DNA of 64,000 nt from Myxococcus landrumus. Lineage in GTDB: Bacteria > Myxococcota > Myxococcia > Myxococcales > Myxococcaceae. A program made the translations under genes and the position numbers. Below, piece by piece: positions 34,187 through 43,029 of this stretch (position 1 is its first letter; the number at the start of each line of letters is the position of its first letter). Below the pieces are notes generated by a model. That model ran no database searches and was not told the origin of the DNA. It saw only the letters and a program-made list of their open reading frames with translations. The stretch lies in NCBI RefSeq assembly GCF_017301635.1, contig NZ_CP071091.1, positions 7,036,001-7,100,000 of the forward strand, in the 5' to 3' direction.

Positions 34187-36738
34187 AGGAGACGCGCCTG
34201 TCCAAGCGCTCGGTGGCGCTGGCGGTGGGGGCGCTGCTGGTGCTGTGTGGCCTGTTCGTCGTGGGCCGCCCCTGGGAGATGGCGGAGAACGACGGCTATC
34301 GCACGCGGTTGCAGCAGCTTCGCCTCTCCAGCGCGGAGCTGGAGCAGGACGCGCTGCGCTCCCGCCTGGGGCTGCCGGAGCTGCACGGCTCGGATGCCTC
34401 CGCCTTCGACGCGCTGAAGGCGCGCGCGGAGGCGCTGCGCGAGCTCCCGTCCTTCCTCTCGGATGAAGAGCAGCGGGTGATGCGCGCCTCGCTGGAGTCG
34501 TACCTGCGCGCGCTGGAGGACAACCGGGCGCTGCTGGTGCGCTCGCGAGACGCGCAGGCACGGGGTGAGCGGCGCGAGGCGGACGTCGCGCTTCAAGCGC
34601 TGCTGGAGCGCTCCGCCAGCGGACAGGCCGAGCGGGCCGTCACCACGTTCCTCCAGCTCCACGAGCGGGCGCAGCGGGGCAATGAGCGCACGCGCATCGT
34701 GTTCTTCGCGGTGTCGCTGCTGTTGGGTGGGTACGTGGTGGTGGTGCTGGTGCGGCTGTCGCGCGCGTCGGCGGAGCTGGCCACGCTCAACGCGGACCTG
34801 GAGACGCGGGTGGAGGAGCGGGGGCGGGCGCTGGTGCGGGCCAGCGAGGAGCAGCGCGTCTCGGAGGCGCGCAAGGCGGCCATCCTGGAGGCGGCGCCGG
34901 ACGGCATCGTCCTGGTGGACGAGGCGGGGCGGTTGCTCGAGCTCAACCCCATGGCGGAGCAGGTGTTCCGGGTGACGGCGGGAGAGGCGGTGGGGCGGGA
35001 CTTCCTCTCGCTGGCGCTGCCCGCGTCGCTGCCGGCCGGACAACGCGAGGAGGTGGCGGCGGCGCTGCGCTCGACGTCGGGCCACGCCACGCGACTGGAG
35101 TCTTCCTGTCTGCGCGCGGATGGGAGCACCTTCCCCGCGGAGCTGACGTTGGCGCGGGTGCCGGGGGCGGGACCTGCGCGCTTCACCGCCTTCGTGCGCG
35201 ACATCACCGAGCGCAAGGAAGTGGAGCGGATGAAGAACGAGTTCATCTCCACGGTGAGCCATGAGCTGCGCACGCCGCTCACGTCCATCCGAGGCTCCCT
35301 GGGCCTCTTGGAGGGCGGCATCGTCGGGGAGATTCCGGCCGAGGCGCTGGACATGGTGCGCATCGCGCGCACGAACACCGAGCGCCTCATCCGGCTCATC
35401 AACGACATCCTCGACCTGGAGAAGATGGAGGCCGGCAAGCTGGAGCTGAAGCTGGCCACGCTGGATGTGCACGAGCTGGTGGAGGCGACGTTCAGCGGCC
35501 TGAAGGGCGTGGCGGACGCGGCGGGTGTGTCGCTGCGCGCGGTGGTGGAGGAGGCGCCCAAGGTGAAGGGCGACCGGGACAGGCTCATCCAGGTGCTGAC
35601 GAACCTGGTGTCCAACGCGGTGAAGTTCTCGCCCGCGGGCGCGGAGGTGGCGGTGCACGCGCGGCGGGAGGGCGCGGGCCGGGTGCGCTTCAGCGTGGTG
35701 GACCAGGGGCCGGGCATCTCCGAGGAGCAGCGCACGAAGCTGTTCGCGCGCTTCCAGCAGCTCGATGGCTCGGACACCCGCTCCAAGGGCGGCACGGGGC
35801 TGGGGTTGGCCATCTCCCAGGCCATCGTGAACCAGCACGGCGGCGGCATCGAGGTGGAGAGCGTGTTGGGTCAGGGCTCCACGTTCACCTTCGCGTTGGA
35901 GGCGGTGCGCTCCCCCGCGTCGGGCGTGCACCCCGCGGTGACGGCGGCGGCGCTGAGCTCGTCGCGCCACTCGGTGCTGGTGGTGACGGCGGACACGGAG
36001 CTGTCCTCGCTGTTGAAAGGGCTCCTGTCGCAGGAGGGCTACCGGGTGGTACGGGCGTCCAGCCTGGCCGAGTCCGCGAAGGTGCTGGAGGAGTCGTCTC
36101 CGGACGCGGTGGTGTTGGACACGCAGATGCCGGACGGGCAGGCGCTGGAGTGGGTGCGGAGCCTGCGCGAGCAGCCTCGCACGCATGAGCTGCCGGTGGT
36201 GACGCTGTCGGGGCGCTCGCCGGGGGGCGAGGGCGTGGGCGCGGCGCTGTGGGTGGATTGGATTTCGCAGCCCCTGGAGGAGGCGCGGCTGTTGAGCGCG
36301 CTTCGCCATGCGATGCGGCGGCCGGGGCAGGCGCGGGTGTTGGTGGTGGATGACGACGTGGCCACGCGCCGGGTCATCTGCGCGCGGCTGGAGCGGCTGG
36401 GGGCGGTGCAGGTGTTCGAGGCGGCGGATGGCGAGAGCGCGGTGGAGCTGGCACGCGAGACGCGGCCGGACCTCATCGTGCTGGACGTGGGGCTGCCGGG
36501 GTTGGATGGCTTCGAGGTGGTGGACATCCTGCGCCAGGGGCGCGGCCGGGCCACGCCGCTCATCGTCTTCACGGGCCGGGACTTGTCGCGCGCGGACCAG
36601 CGGCAGTTGACGCTGGGGATGACGCGGCACTTGAGCAAGGCGCGCTCCTCGGAAGAGGAGCTGGTGGCCTCCGTGCGCGAGCTGCTGAATGAATTGCTGT
36701 CGCGCAAGGACGGCGAATCAGAGAGAAGGGTCTCATGA
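34183..36738 (+). CDS. membrane hybrid histidine kinase with two receivers
   Basis: An 851-residue kinase. Two membrane helices (about 12-30 and 177-199) flank a helical periplasmic sensor of about 145 residues (four-helix type). Then follow a coiled coil, a PAS domain (about 235-345), HisKA (STVSHELRTPLTSIRGSL, His near 360), HATPase (VLTNLVSNAVKFS, DQGPGIS, GGTGLGLAISQAIV) and two receivers. Receiver 1 (about 590-705) keeps the acceptor Asp (VVLDTQMP) but has Gln in place of the Lys (WISQPLE); receiver 2 (715-835) is complete (LVVDDD, LIVLDVGLPG, HLSKAR). It is the middle gene of a coupled phosphorelay operon. Confidence 0.93.
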   Translation: MKETRLSKRSVALAVGALLVLCGLFVVGRPWEMAENDGYRTRLQQLRLSSAELEQDALRSRLGLPELHGSDASAFDALKARAEALRELPSFLSDEEQRVMRASLESYLRALEDNRALLVRSRDAQARGERREADVALQALLERSASGQAERAVTTFLQLHERAQRGNERTRIVFFAVSLLLGGYVVVVLVRLSRASAELATLNADLETRVEERGRALVRASEEQRVSEARKAAILEAAPDGIVLVDEAGRLLELNPMAEQVFRVTAGEAVGRDFLSLALPASLPAGQREEVAAALRSTSGHATRLESSCLRADGSTFPAELTLARVPGAGPARFTAFVRDITERKEVERMKNEFISTVSHELRTPLTSIRGSLGLLEGGIVGEIPAEALDMVRIARTNTERLIRLINDILDLEKMEAGKLELKLATLDVHELVEATFSGLKGVADAAGVSLRAVVEEAPKVKGDRDRLIQVLTNLVSNAVKFSPAGAEVAVHARREGAGRVRFSVVDQGPGISEEQRTKLFARFQQLDGSDTRSKGGTGLGLAISQAIVNQHGGGIEVESVLGQGSTFTFALEAVRSPASGVHPAVTAAALSSSRHSVLVVTADTELSSLLKGLLSQEGYRVVRASSLAESAKVLEESSPDAVVLDTQMPDGQALEWVRSLREQPRTHELPVVTLSGRSPGGEGVGAALWVDWISQPLEEARLLSALRHAMRRPGQARVLVVDDDVATRRVICARLERLGAVQVFEAADGESAVELARETRPDLIVLDVGLPGLDGFEVVDILRQGRGRATPLIVFTGRDLSRADQRQLTLGMTRHLSKARSSEEELVASVRELLNELLSRKDGESERRVS

Positions 36739-38759
36739 ATGAAGCCAAGACGCTCCTGTTCCTCGAGGACGACAAGGACCTTCAGACGCTGGTAGGCGCC
36801 TTCCTGCGCGAGAAGGGCTACCGGGTGGAGGCGGCGCGCACGGCGGCGGAGGCGCGCACGCTGCTGTCGAAGATGCCGGTGGACGCGGCCATCGTGGACG
36901 GGCTGCTGCCGGGGGTGACGGGGGCGGACTTCATTCGGGAGCTGCGCAAGACGTTGCCGGACCTGCCGGTGTTGTTCGCGTCGGCGTTCTGGAAGGACTT
37001 GAAGAGCCACGAGATGTTGACGCGGCAGTTGAAGGTCGCGCGCATCATCCACAAGCCCTACCGGCCGGAGGAGCTGTTCCTCTGGGTGAACCAGCTCTTC
37101 GCCAAGAAGCTGCCGCCGCCGTCGGGCCCTCGGGCGCTGGCGGACGTGGACCCATTGCGCGACGAGCTGGCCGCGAGCCTGGTGGCGCTCAACGCGGAGT
37201 ACGGCGCGCGGCTGAAGGACAAGGTGGAGGGGCTCCAGACGTTGTTGGGCGAGGCGCGCGAGGGGAACCGCGAGTCGCTGGAGCAGGCATCCATCATCAC
37301 ACACAAGCTGCACGGCACGGCGGGCAGTTATGGGTTCTCGGAGGTGAGCCTGGCGGCGGGGCGGCTCGAGGACGCGCTGCGGGCCGGAGGCGACGGGGCC
37401 CGGCTGGACTGGAGCCTGGTGGACGTGGCGTTCCGCGAGCTGGCGGCGACGGCGTCGGTGCCGGTGATGCCGGTGCACAAGGAGCTGCCCTCGGCGGTGT
37501 TGCCGACGGAGGGCGTGCTGCTGGTGGTGGACGAGGACGCGGAGCTGTTGGCGGATGCGGAGCGGCTGGGGCGCTCGCACGTGGTGCGGGTGCTGTGCGC
37601 GCGCACGGCGAACGAGGCGCTGGAGCTGGCGCGCAAGCAGTGGGTGGATGGCGTGGTCATCCACATGCACCTGGGGGGCGAGATGGGGGGCGTGCAGGCG
37701 GCGCACCTCTTGCGCTCGGCGGAGGGGCTGGGCTCGCTGCCGTTGGTGTTCACGGGGGCGAAGGGCGGGCTGGAGGAGCGCGTGGTGGCGGCGCACGCGG
37801 GGGCGTCGATGTTCCTGCCCAGGCCCTTCACGGGGCCGGACTTCGTGGCGGCGGCGGAGCGGTTGGTGGCGGCGCGGCGTCCGGAGCGGGCGCGGGTGCT
37901 GGTGGTGGATGACGACCCGGAGGCCATCTCCGCGCTGGTGCATGCGCTGGCGAGCGAGCAGGTGGAGGTGGTGGGGCTGGGGGATGCGCACCGGCTGATG
38001 GAGGCGCTGGCGGAGCATCGGCCGGACCTGTTGTTGTTGGACGTGCAGATGCCGGGGCCCAGCGGGTTTGATTTGTGCCGCATCCTGCGCTCGACGCCGA
38101 CGTGGCAGGACCTGCCGGTGTTGTTGATTACGGCGCACCTGGGGTTGGAGTTCCGGCTGGCGGCGTTCCAGGCGGGGGCGGACGACTACATCTCCAAGCC
38201 GGTGTTGAGGGAGGAGCTGCGGGCGCGGGTGCAGGCGCGGCTGGAGCGGGCGCGGCTGTCGAAGGAGCGGGTGGAGCGGGACGCGCTGACGGGGTTGTTG
38301 ACGCGCAAGCCGTTCATCGAGGGGATGCGGGCGCGGCTGTCGGAGGCGCGGCGGCAGCATCGCTCGCTGGCGCTGTGCTTCCTGGATGTGGACCACTTCA
38401 AGCAGGTGAATGACCGCTACGGGCACCTGGCGGGAGACCGCGTGCTGGCGCGGCTGGGGCGGCTGTTGGGCTCGCGCTTCCGCAGGGAGGACGTGCGCGG
38501 GCGGTGGGGCGGGGAGGAGCTGGTGGTGGGGCTGTTGGGCGAGACGGCCGCGAGCGCCAAGGCGATTCTGTCGCGCACGATGGCGGAGGTGGCGCAGATG
38601 ACCTTCGACGGCGACGGGGGCGAGTCCTTCCACGTGACGCTGAGCGTGGGCATCGCCGAGGCCCCCGTGGACGGAGGCTCGCTGGAGGACCTGCTGCGCG
38701 CCGCGGATGTCCGGCTGCACCGGGCGAAGGACAACGGCCGCAACCGCATCGAGGTGTGA
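36735..38759 (+). CDS. REC-HPt-REC-REC-GGDEF diguanylate cyclase
   Basis: A 674-residue output protein. Receiver 1 (1-120) has LEDDKD, AIVDGLLPG and IHKPY. An HPt segment (about 140-235) has ITHKLHGTAGSYGF with a phosphorylatable His. Receiver 2 (about 255-370) is degenerate: the acceptor Asp is His (VVIHMHL). Receiver 3 (about 385-500) is complete (VVDDDPE, LLLLDVQMPGPSG, YISKPV). The GGDEF domain (about 510-674) has CFLDVDHFKQVNDRYGH, active site GGEEL and the product-inhibition motif R-R-E-D five residues before it. It should make c-di-GMP under phosphorelay control. Confidence 0.93.
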   Translation: MNEAKTLLFLEDDKDLQTLVGAFLREKGYRVEAARTAAEARTLLSKMPVDAAIVDGLLPGVTGADFIRELRKTLPDLPVLFASAFWKDLKSHEMLTRQLKVARIIHKPYRPEELFLWVNQLFAKKLPPPSGPRALADVDPLRDELAASLVALNAEYGARLKDKVEGLQTLLGEAREGNRESLEQASIITHKLHGTAGSYGFSEVSLAAGRLEDALRAGGDGARLDWSLVDVAFRELAATASVPVMPVHKELPSAVLPTEGVLLVVDEDAELLADAERLGRSHVVRVLCARTANEALELARKQWVDGVVIHMHLGGEMGGVQAAHLLRSAEGLGSLPLVFTGAKGGLEERVVAAHAGASMFLPRPFTGPDFVAAAERLVAARRPERARVLVVDDDPEAISALVHALASEQVEVVGLGDAHRLMEALAEHRPDLLLLDVQMPGPSGFDLCRILRSTPTWQDLPVLLITAHLGLEFRLAAFQAGADDYISKPVLREELRARVQARLERARLSKERVERDALTGLLTRKPFIEGMRARLSEARRQHRSLALCFLDVDHFKQVNDRYGHLAGDRVLARLGRLLGSRFRREDVRGRWGGEELVVGLLGETAASAKAILSRTMAEVAQMTFDGDGGESFHVTLSVGIAEAPVDGGSLEDLLRAADVRLHRAKDNGRNRIEV

Positions 38760-38792
38760 GCCGTCATCGCTTCCGCTTGCGCGGGGGCTCAC
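38756..38792. terminator. convergent terminator hairpin
   Basis: GTGAGCC (38756-38762) pairs with GGCTCAC (38786-38792), overlapping the end of the diguanylate cyclase gene and adjoining the end of the LVIVD gene. Confidence 0.45.
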
Positions 38793-38793
38793 C

Positions 38794-40368
38794 TCACGGC
38801 GGCTCCGTCAGCACGATGAGCCCTCGGGCTGTGTCCACGATGTAGACATGGCCATCCCCGGGCACCTGGAGCCCGGTGGCACCTTCCTCCAACGTGTCAC
38901 CTCGTCCCGGGTCCGTCTCGCGGAAGCTGTTGAAGTACGCCACCTCGCGCGGCTGCGTGGGGTTGCTCACGTCCAGCACGCGCAGCCCCTCCTGGTGGTA
39001 CGTCAGGTAGAGCCGGGAGCCGCGCAGCTCCATCGCGCGCGGTGACACGACGGCGCGCAGGCCGTACTCCGCCATCTTCACGATGTGGAGGGGGTCGCTG
39101 ACATCCAGCACCCTCAGCCGGGCCCCCACACCCAGGCTGCTCTCGAACGCGATGGTGCGGCCGGCGAAGGTGCCCACCGCGCTCGCGCGGCTGTTGGCAT
39201 GCGGATACGTGTAGTGCCCCAGCACCCGGACCCCCGGCGCCGTGCGCGTGTCGACGACCTGCAACCCCTCGCCCCGGTGATTCACGTAGAGCCGGCCCTG
39301 GTAGCTCACGGGGCCTTGCGAGGAAGAGGGCTCGTCCATCAAACGAGCACCCGAGACAATGTGTTGGAGCAGCCGGGGCTCCGTGGGCGTGGAGATGTCG
39401 AACATCATCGTGCCGGCCTTGGCGTCCAGGCCCACCGCGTAGAGCCTGTCCCCATCCACGCTCACCATCCCCACCCCCACGGGCTTGTCCAACGCCTGGC
39501 GCAGGAACACGGGGGCCTCCGGCCGCGAGATGTCGAACACCACGACGCCCGACTTCGCGCTCGCGACATAGAGCACGCCGTTGCGCGACGTCGCCCCGCG
39601 CCAGTCGGAGTCCCCTGGCAGCTTCATCCGCGCCACCTGCACGGGCTCCGCGGGCTCGTGGACATCGAAGACGGTGAGGCCACCCGGGCCGCGCACCGCG
39701 CTGTCCTGCGAGATGACATAGGCCCAGCCCCCGATGACCTGGAGGTCCACGGGCATGCCCTGGTCCACGGAGCGCTCGGAGACCTGCTGCATCCCACCGG
39801 AGATTTCGTGCTCGCCCTTGAAGCGGGCCACTCGCTCGGCGCGGAACGTCCCGGACTCCACCAGCACCCCTTGCCGGCATCGCGAGAAGCACCCCGTCAG
39901 CGCGCGCGGATTCACCGCGTTGCAGCCCGCGAAGGTGAAGAAGCCCTCGTCCTGCGAGTAGCTGGAGATGAGGAGCATCCGCGAATCCCAGACGCCCGCG
40001 ATGGCGTGCGTCCCCTGGACCTGCTCCGGCACGCCCCTCGCGTCCAGCTTGAAGCCTCCGCCGCGCGTCGCCATGCGCACGCCCTGCGTCCCCCGGGCAT
40101 CGAAGCGCAGCTCGCTGCGATACACCCCCTGCCGTTCCAGCGCCTCCATCGAGCGGAGCTTGCACGCCGACAAGTCGAAGGAGTCGATGCTCCCACACTC
40201 CGCGCCCGCCTCGAGCACCCGGCAGGCGGACAAGGGGCCGGTGTCCCTCCAGTCGCCCCACTCCGGGAGCGCGGTGTAGCTCCCGTCCCAGGGAGCGGCG
40301 TCTGGAGAGGAGCAGCCGGCCGCGGCACAGGCGAGCAGGACCGTCCATGCGAGATGCGCACATCGCAT
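38794..40368 (-). CDS. LVIVD-repeat beta-propeller lipoprotein
   Basis: A 524-residue exported lipoprotein. The lipobox AAGC places the lipidated Cys at residue 19. Five conserved cysteines follow in the first 165 residues. From about 200 on, repeats of the LVIVD type occur, each with a strand ending in (V/L)-x-D-(V/I)-(S/H)-x-P (GLTVFDVHEPAEP, GVVVFDISRPEAP, GTMMFDISTPTEP, LRVLDVSDP, LRVLDVSNP), predicting a beta-propeller. Such proteins occur on myxobacterial cell surfaces, with binding roles suspected. It is a single gene, divergent from the flavin reductase gene. Confidence 0.88.
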   Translation of the reverse strand: MRCAHLAWTVLLACAAAGCSSPDAAPWDGSYTALPEWGDWRDTGPLSACRVLEAGAECGSIDSFDLSACKLRSMEALERQGVYRSELRFDARGTQGVRMATRGGGFKLDARGVPEQVQGTHAIAGVWDSRMLLISSYSQDEGFFTFAGCNAVNPRALTGCFSRCRQGVLVESGTFRAERVARFKGEHEISGGMQQVSERSVDQGMPVDLQVIGGWAYVISQDSAVRGPGGLTVFDVHEPAEPVQVARMKLPGDSDWRGATSRNGVLYVASAKSGVVVFDISRPEAPVFLRQALDKPVGVGMVSVDGDRLYAVGLDAKAGTMMFDISTPTEPRLLQHIVSGARLMDEPSSSQGPVSYQGRLYVNHRGEGLQVVDTRTAPGVRVLGHYTYPHANSRASAVGTFAGRTIAFESSLGVGARLRVLDVSDPLHIVKMAEYGLRAVVSPRAMELRGSRLYLTYHQEGLRVLDVSNPTQPREVAYFNSFRETDPGRGDTLEEGATGLQVPGDGHVYIVDTARGLIVLTEPP

Positions 40369-40679
40369 CGCATACCTCCCGGGTTGGGAGCCCCCAGCCG
40401 GCCCACGGGCTTCCGGCCCGGAGTGTAGGAACCCTCCTGTCCATTCGTGAAGCGCACCCCCGTGCCTCGGTGAACAGTCCTTGTCTGCGGAGGTGTAGGG
40501 AGTGTCCGTTCCAGGTGAGAGGGGTGTCTCCGCTGTTCGTCAGTGTGCGGGAGGTCGCCCTCCGCGCCGGAGCCCTCGGCCGCCTGGGTGCGAAGGAAGG
40601 GCGTGCATCCGCCGATGCGCCGATTCCCCCTGAAGGGGCGCTCTCCCGAGAAGGAGCCCAACCCCTTAGTTCTTCTCCC
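40369..40679. other. divergent intergenic region
   Basis: 311 bp between the LVIVD lipoprotein and flavoprotein genes. The sequence is GC-rich and no convincing small gene or strong dyad was seen. Promoters for both genes must lie here. AAGGAG occurs at 40652-40657, too far from the ATG at 40680 to be its binding site. Confidence 0.4.
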
Positions 40680-41612
40680 ATGAGCGAATTTCTCGAGAAG
40701 GACGTGGTGATTGTCGGAGGCGGCCCCGCGGGCTTGAGTGCCGCGCTGGTGCTGGGGCGCGGGCGCAAGCGCGTGCTGCTCTGCGACGCGGGCACTCCGC
40801 GCAACGCGAGGGCGGAGCACATGCAGGGCTTCGTCACTCGGGATGGCCTGCCGCCCTCGGAGTTCCGGGCCATTGGCCGTGAGCAGCTCCGCCCCTACGA
40901 CGTCGACCTGCGCAACGTGCGCGTCGTGAGCATCGTGCGCGAGGGTGCGCGCTTCCACGTGACGCTGGAGGACGGCGTGAAGGTGGAGGCGCGCCGGGTG
41001 CTCCTCGCCACGGGCCTGGTGGACGAGATTCCCTCGGTGCCGGGCTACCGCGAGCTCTGGGGCCACGCGGTCTTCCAGTGTCCCTACTGCCACGGGTGGG
41101 AAGTCAGGGACCGTGCGTGGGGCGTGCTCGCCAACGCGGACGCGAGCCTCTACGTCGACTTCGCCCTCTTCCTGAAGGGCTGGTCCTCGAACGTCACGCT
41201 CTACACCCAGGGAGGCTTCCAGCTCTCGGCCGAGCAGCGCGAGCGGCTGGTCCGCGCGGAGGTGCGCATCGTGGAGGGCCGGGTCCAGCGGCTGGTGCTC
41301 TCGGCGGATGCGAAGGGGCTGGAGGCCGTGGAGCTGGAGGACGGGACTCGGGTGCCGCAGGACGTGCTGGTGGTGCACCCGCCCCAGAAGCAGGTGCCGC
41401 TGGTGCGAGACCTGGGGCTCGCGTTGGACGAGCTGGGCTTCGTGAAGGTGGATGCCACCCTGGAGACCTCCCTCCCGGGCGTCTACGCGGCGGGAGACCT
41501 CACCACGCGGTTGCAGGGGGCGCTGTTGTCCGCGGCCGCCGGAGCACAGGCCGCCTACCGGATGAACCACCTGCTCAACATGGAGGCGGTGGGAGCGGGC
41601 CACGCGAAGTGA
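40680..41612 (+). CDS. FAD/NAD(P)-dependent disulfide reductase-like protein (CPYC)
   Basis: A 310-residue two-domain flavoprotein of the low-molecular-weight thioredoxin reductase class: FAD site DVVIVGGGPAGLSAAL at 8-23, redox motif C-P-Y-C-H-G-W-E near residue 138, and the C-terminal FAD motif GVYAAGDLTT. The motif is CPYC, not the CATC of TrxB, and is the CPYCHG(Y/W)E form shared with GliT/HlmI-like dithiol oxidases and many uncharacterised bacterial reductases. The NAD(P) motif between is weak (GVLANADAS instead of G-G-G-x-S), so it may act as an oxygen-dependent oxidase. The AraC regulator gene follows after 45 bp. Confidence 0.88.
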   Translation: MSEFLEKDVVIVGGGPAGLSAALVLGRGRKRVLLCDAGTPRNARAEHMQGFVTRDGLPPSEFRAIGREQLRPYDVDLRNVRVVSIVREGARFHVTLEDGVKVEARRVLLATGLVDEIPSVPGYRELWGHAVFQCPYCHGWEVRDRAWGVLANADASLYVDFALFLKGWSSNVTLYTQGGFQLSAEQRERLVRAEVRIVEGRVQRLVLSADAKGLEAVELEDGTRVPQDVLVVHPPQKQVPLVRDLGLALDELGFVKVDATLETSLPGVYAAGDLTTRLQGALLSAAAGAQAAYRMNHLLNMEAVGAGHAK

Positions 41613-41657
41613 CGCGAGGTTGAGCTCGACTCCACCGCCCGCTACGAAGGGCCCACC

Positions 41658-42539
41658 ATGTCGCAAGCCTCACATCCCGCCCACACCCACTGGGACTCCG
41701 CGCTGCGGCGCGACTTCGAGGAGAAGCGACGGCTCACGTGGATAGGCCCGCTGTCGCAGGGCTCGCTGCGAGTCCCCCGGCACGCCGTCGTGCACTCCTA
41801 CGCCGCGGTGGTGCTGGTGCTGAAGGGCGAGTCCCACGTGCGGCACGCGGGAGAGCTGGTGCTGCGCGCGGGAGACGTGCACCTCATTCCGCCCGGGGAC
41901 GCGCATGGGCGGGAGCACTCGGACGCACAGGCCCTGGGGTTGGGCTTCTACCTGGAGGCGCTGTCGGATGACCCGGAGGAGCGCGAGACGCGGCTGCGGC
42001 CCCTGCTGCGAGTCCGAGGAGGGTGCCATCCGGTGCTCCGTCCCTCGCTCGCGCAGCGCCGGAGGCTGCTGCGGTGGATGCGGCTGATGGAGGAGGAGCA
42101 GGCTCGGGGAGAGCGGGGCGGTGAAGAAGCGAGCCTGGCCTTGCTCCGGCTGGTGCTCATCGAGCTGGAGCGGATGAGCTCTCCGGAGGCCGCCGTGGAG
42201 CCCGCCTCGGTGGGGCTGAGCCGCCGCGCGCTGTCGTACATCGAGACCCACTGCCTGGAGCCGCTGTCGCTCGCGAAGGTGGCGCGGGAGCTGGGCCGCT
42301 CCGCGCCGCATGTCGCGCAGGTGGTGCGACAGGAGACGGGGCGCTCGGTGGGAGAGTGGATTCTCGAGTGCAGGATGGCCGAGGCCCGCAGCCGTCTGCG
42401 CCACACCGACGAGCGTGTCGACATCGTCGCCGAGCGGGTGGGGTACGCGGATGTGACGCACTTCATCCGTCTCTTCCGTCGCGTCCATGGTGTGACACCC
42501 GCCGCATGGAGGCGACGAATGGATGCAGGAGTGCGCTGA
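41658..42539 (+). CDS. AraC family transcriptional regulator
   Basis: A 293-residue regulator. The N-terminal cupin-like sensor (about 20-100) has HAVVHSYAAVVLVLKG and RAGDVHLIPPGDAHG. Residues 195-290 are the double HTH: YIETHCLEPLSLAKVARELG and VDIVAERVGYADVTHFIRLFRR with the family end GVTPAAWRRR. The distance and strand suggest co-transcription with the CPYC flavoprotein gene, which it may regulate in response to a small ligand. Unlike most sequences of the family the recognition helix is plain SAPHVAQVVR. Confidence 0.92.
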   Translation: MSQASHPAHTHWDSALRRDFEEKRRLTWIGPLSQGSLRVPRHAVVHSYAAVVLVLKGESHVRHAGELVLRAGDVHLIPPGDAHGREHSDAQALGLGFYLEALSDDPEERETRLRPLLRVRGGCHPVLRPSLAQRRRLLRWMRLMEEEQARGERGGEEASLALLRLVLIELERMSSPEAAVEPASVGLSRRALSYIETHCLEPLSLAKVARELGRSAPHVAQVVRQETGRSVGEWILECRMAEARSRLRHTDERVDIVAERVGYADVTHFIRLFRRVHGVTPAAWRRRMDAGVR

Positions 42540-42732
42540 ACGGCTGTTCTGTATTTTCTGGGGCGTTTCAATTGACAGGGAACTGTCATCTCGCTAGTTG
42601 ACCGCGCATGCCGACACCCATGAGGGATGCATCGGGAGCGCGCCGTCACCTGGCCGCTCCCCGAGTCGCAGGGTCGTGCCCACACGTCAGCACCCGGGAG
42701 GGCTCGTGGTCGCGTCACGAGCGGAGTCACTG

Positions 42733-42948
42733 ATGGCGCTCCGAGCCAGTCGACGCAAGAGAAGCGCGGAACCGAGTCCGGTCTGGAAGGGGCCTCGCGT
42801 GGTGAAGCTCCCGTTGGAGACAGGCGGACTGCCTCCCCTGCTGTGCCCCTTCTGGTTCAGCCTGGGGGGACAGGAGGCGGCCAACGACACGGAGCCGCCC
42901 GAGCCGTCACCGTCACGCCATCGCAAGCTCCGTCGCGCCGAGCGATGA
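42733..42948 (+). CDS. small hypothetical protein (71 residues)
   Basis: A short frame with good third-position GC bias. The product has basic ends (MALRASRRKRS, SRHRKLRRAER) and a hydrophobic middle (LPPLLCPFWFSLGG). An AGCGGAG site is about 10 nt upstream. No family was recognised; it may be a spurious frame in the otherwise empty 490-bp gap between the AraC and LysR genes, so support is moderate. Confidence 0.4.
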   Translation: MALRASRRKRSAEPSPVWKGPRVVKLPLETGGLPPLLCPFWFSLGGQEAANDTEPPEPSPSRHRKLRRAER

Positions 42949-43029
42949 AGTCTCGCGCGCCAGGGACGTGAGGCTGGCGCGCCCATGAGCGGTCGAGGTG
43001 GGCGGTGACGCCGCCGCTCACCCGAGGTC

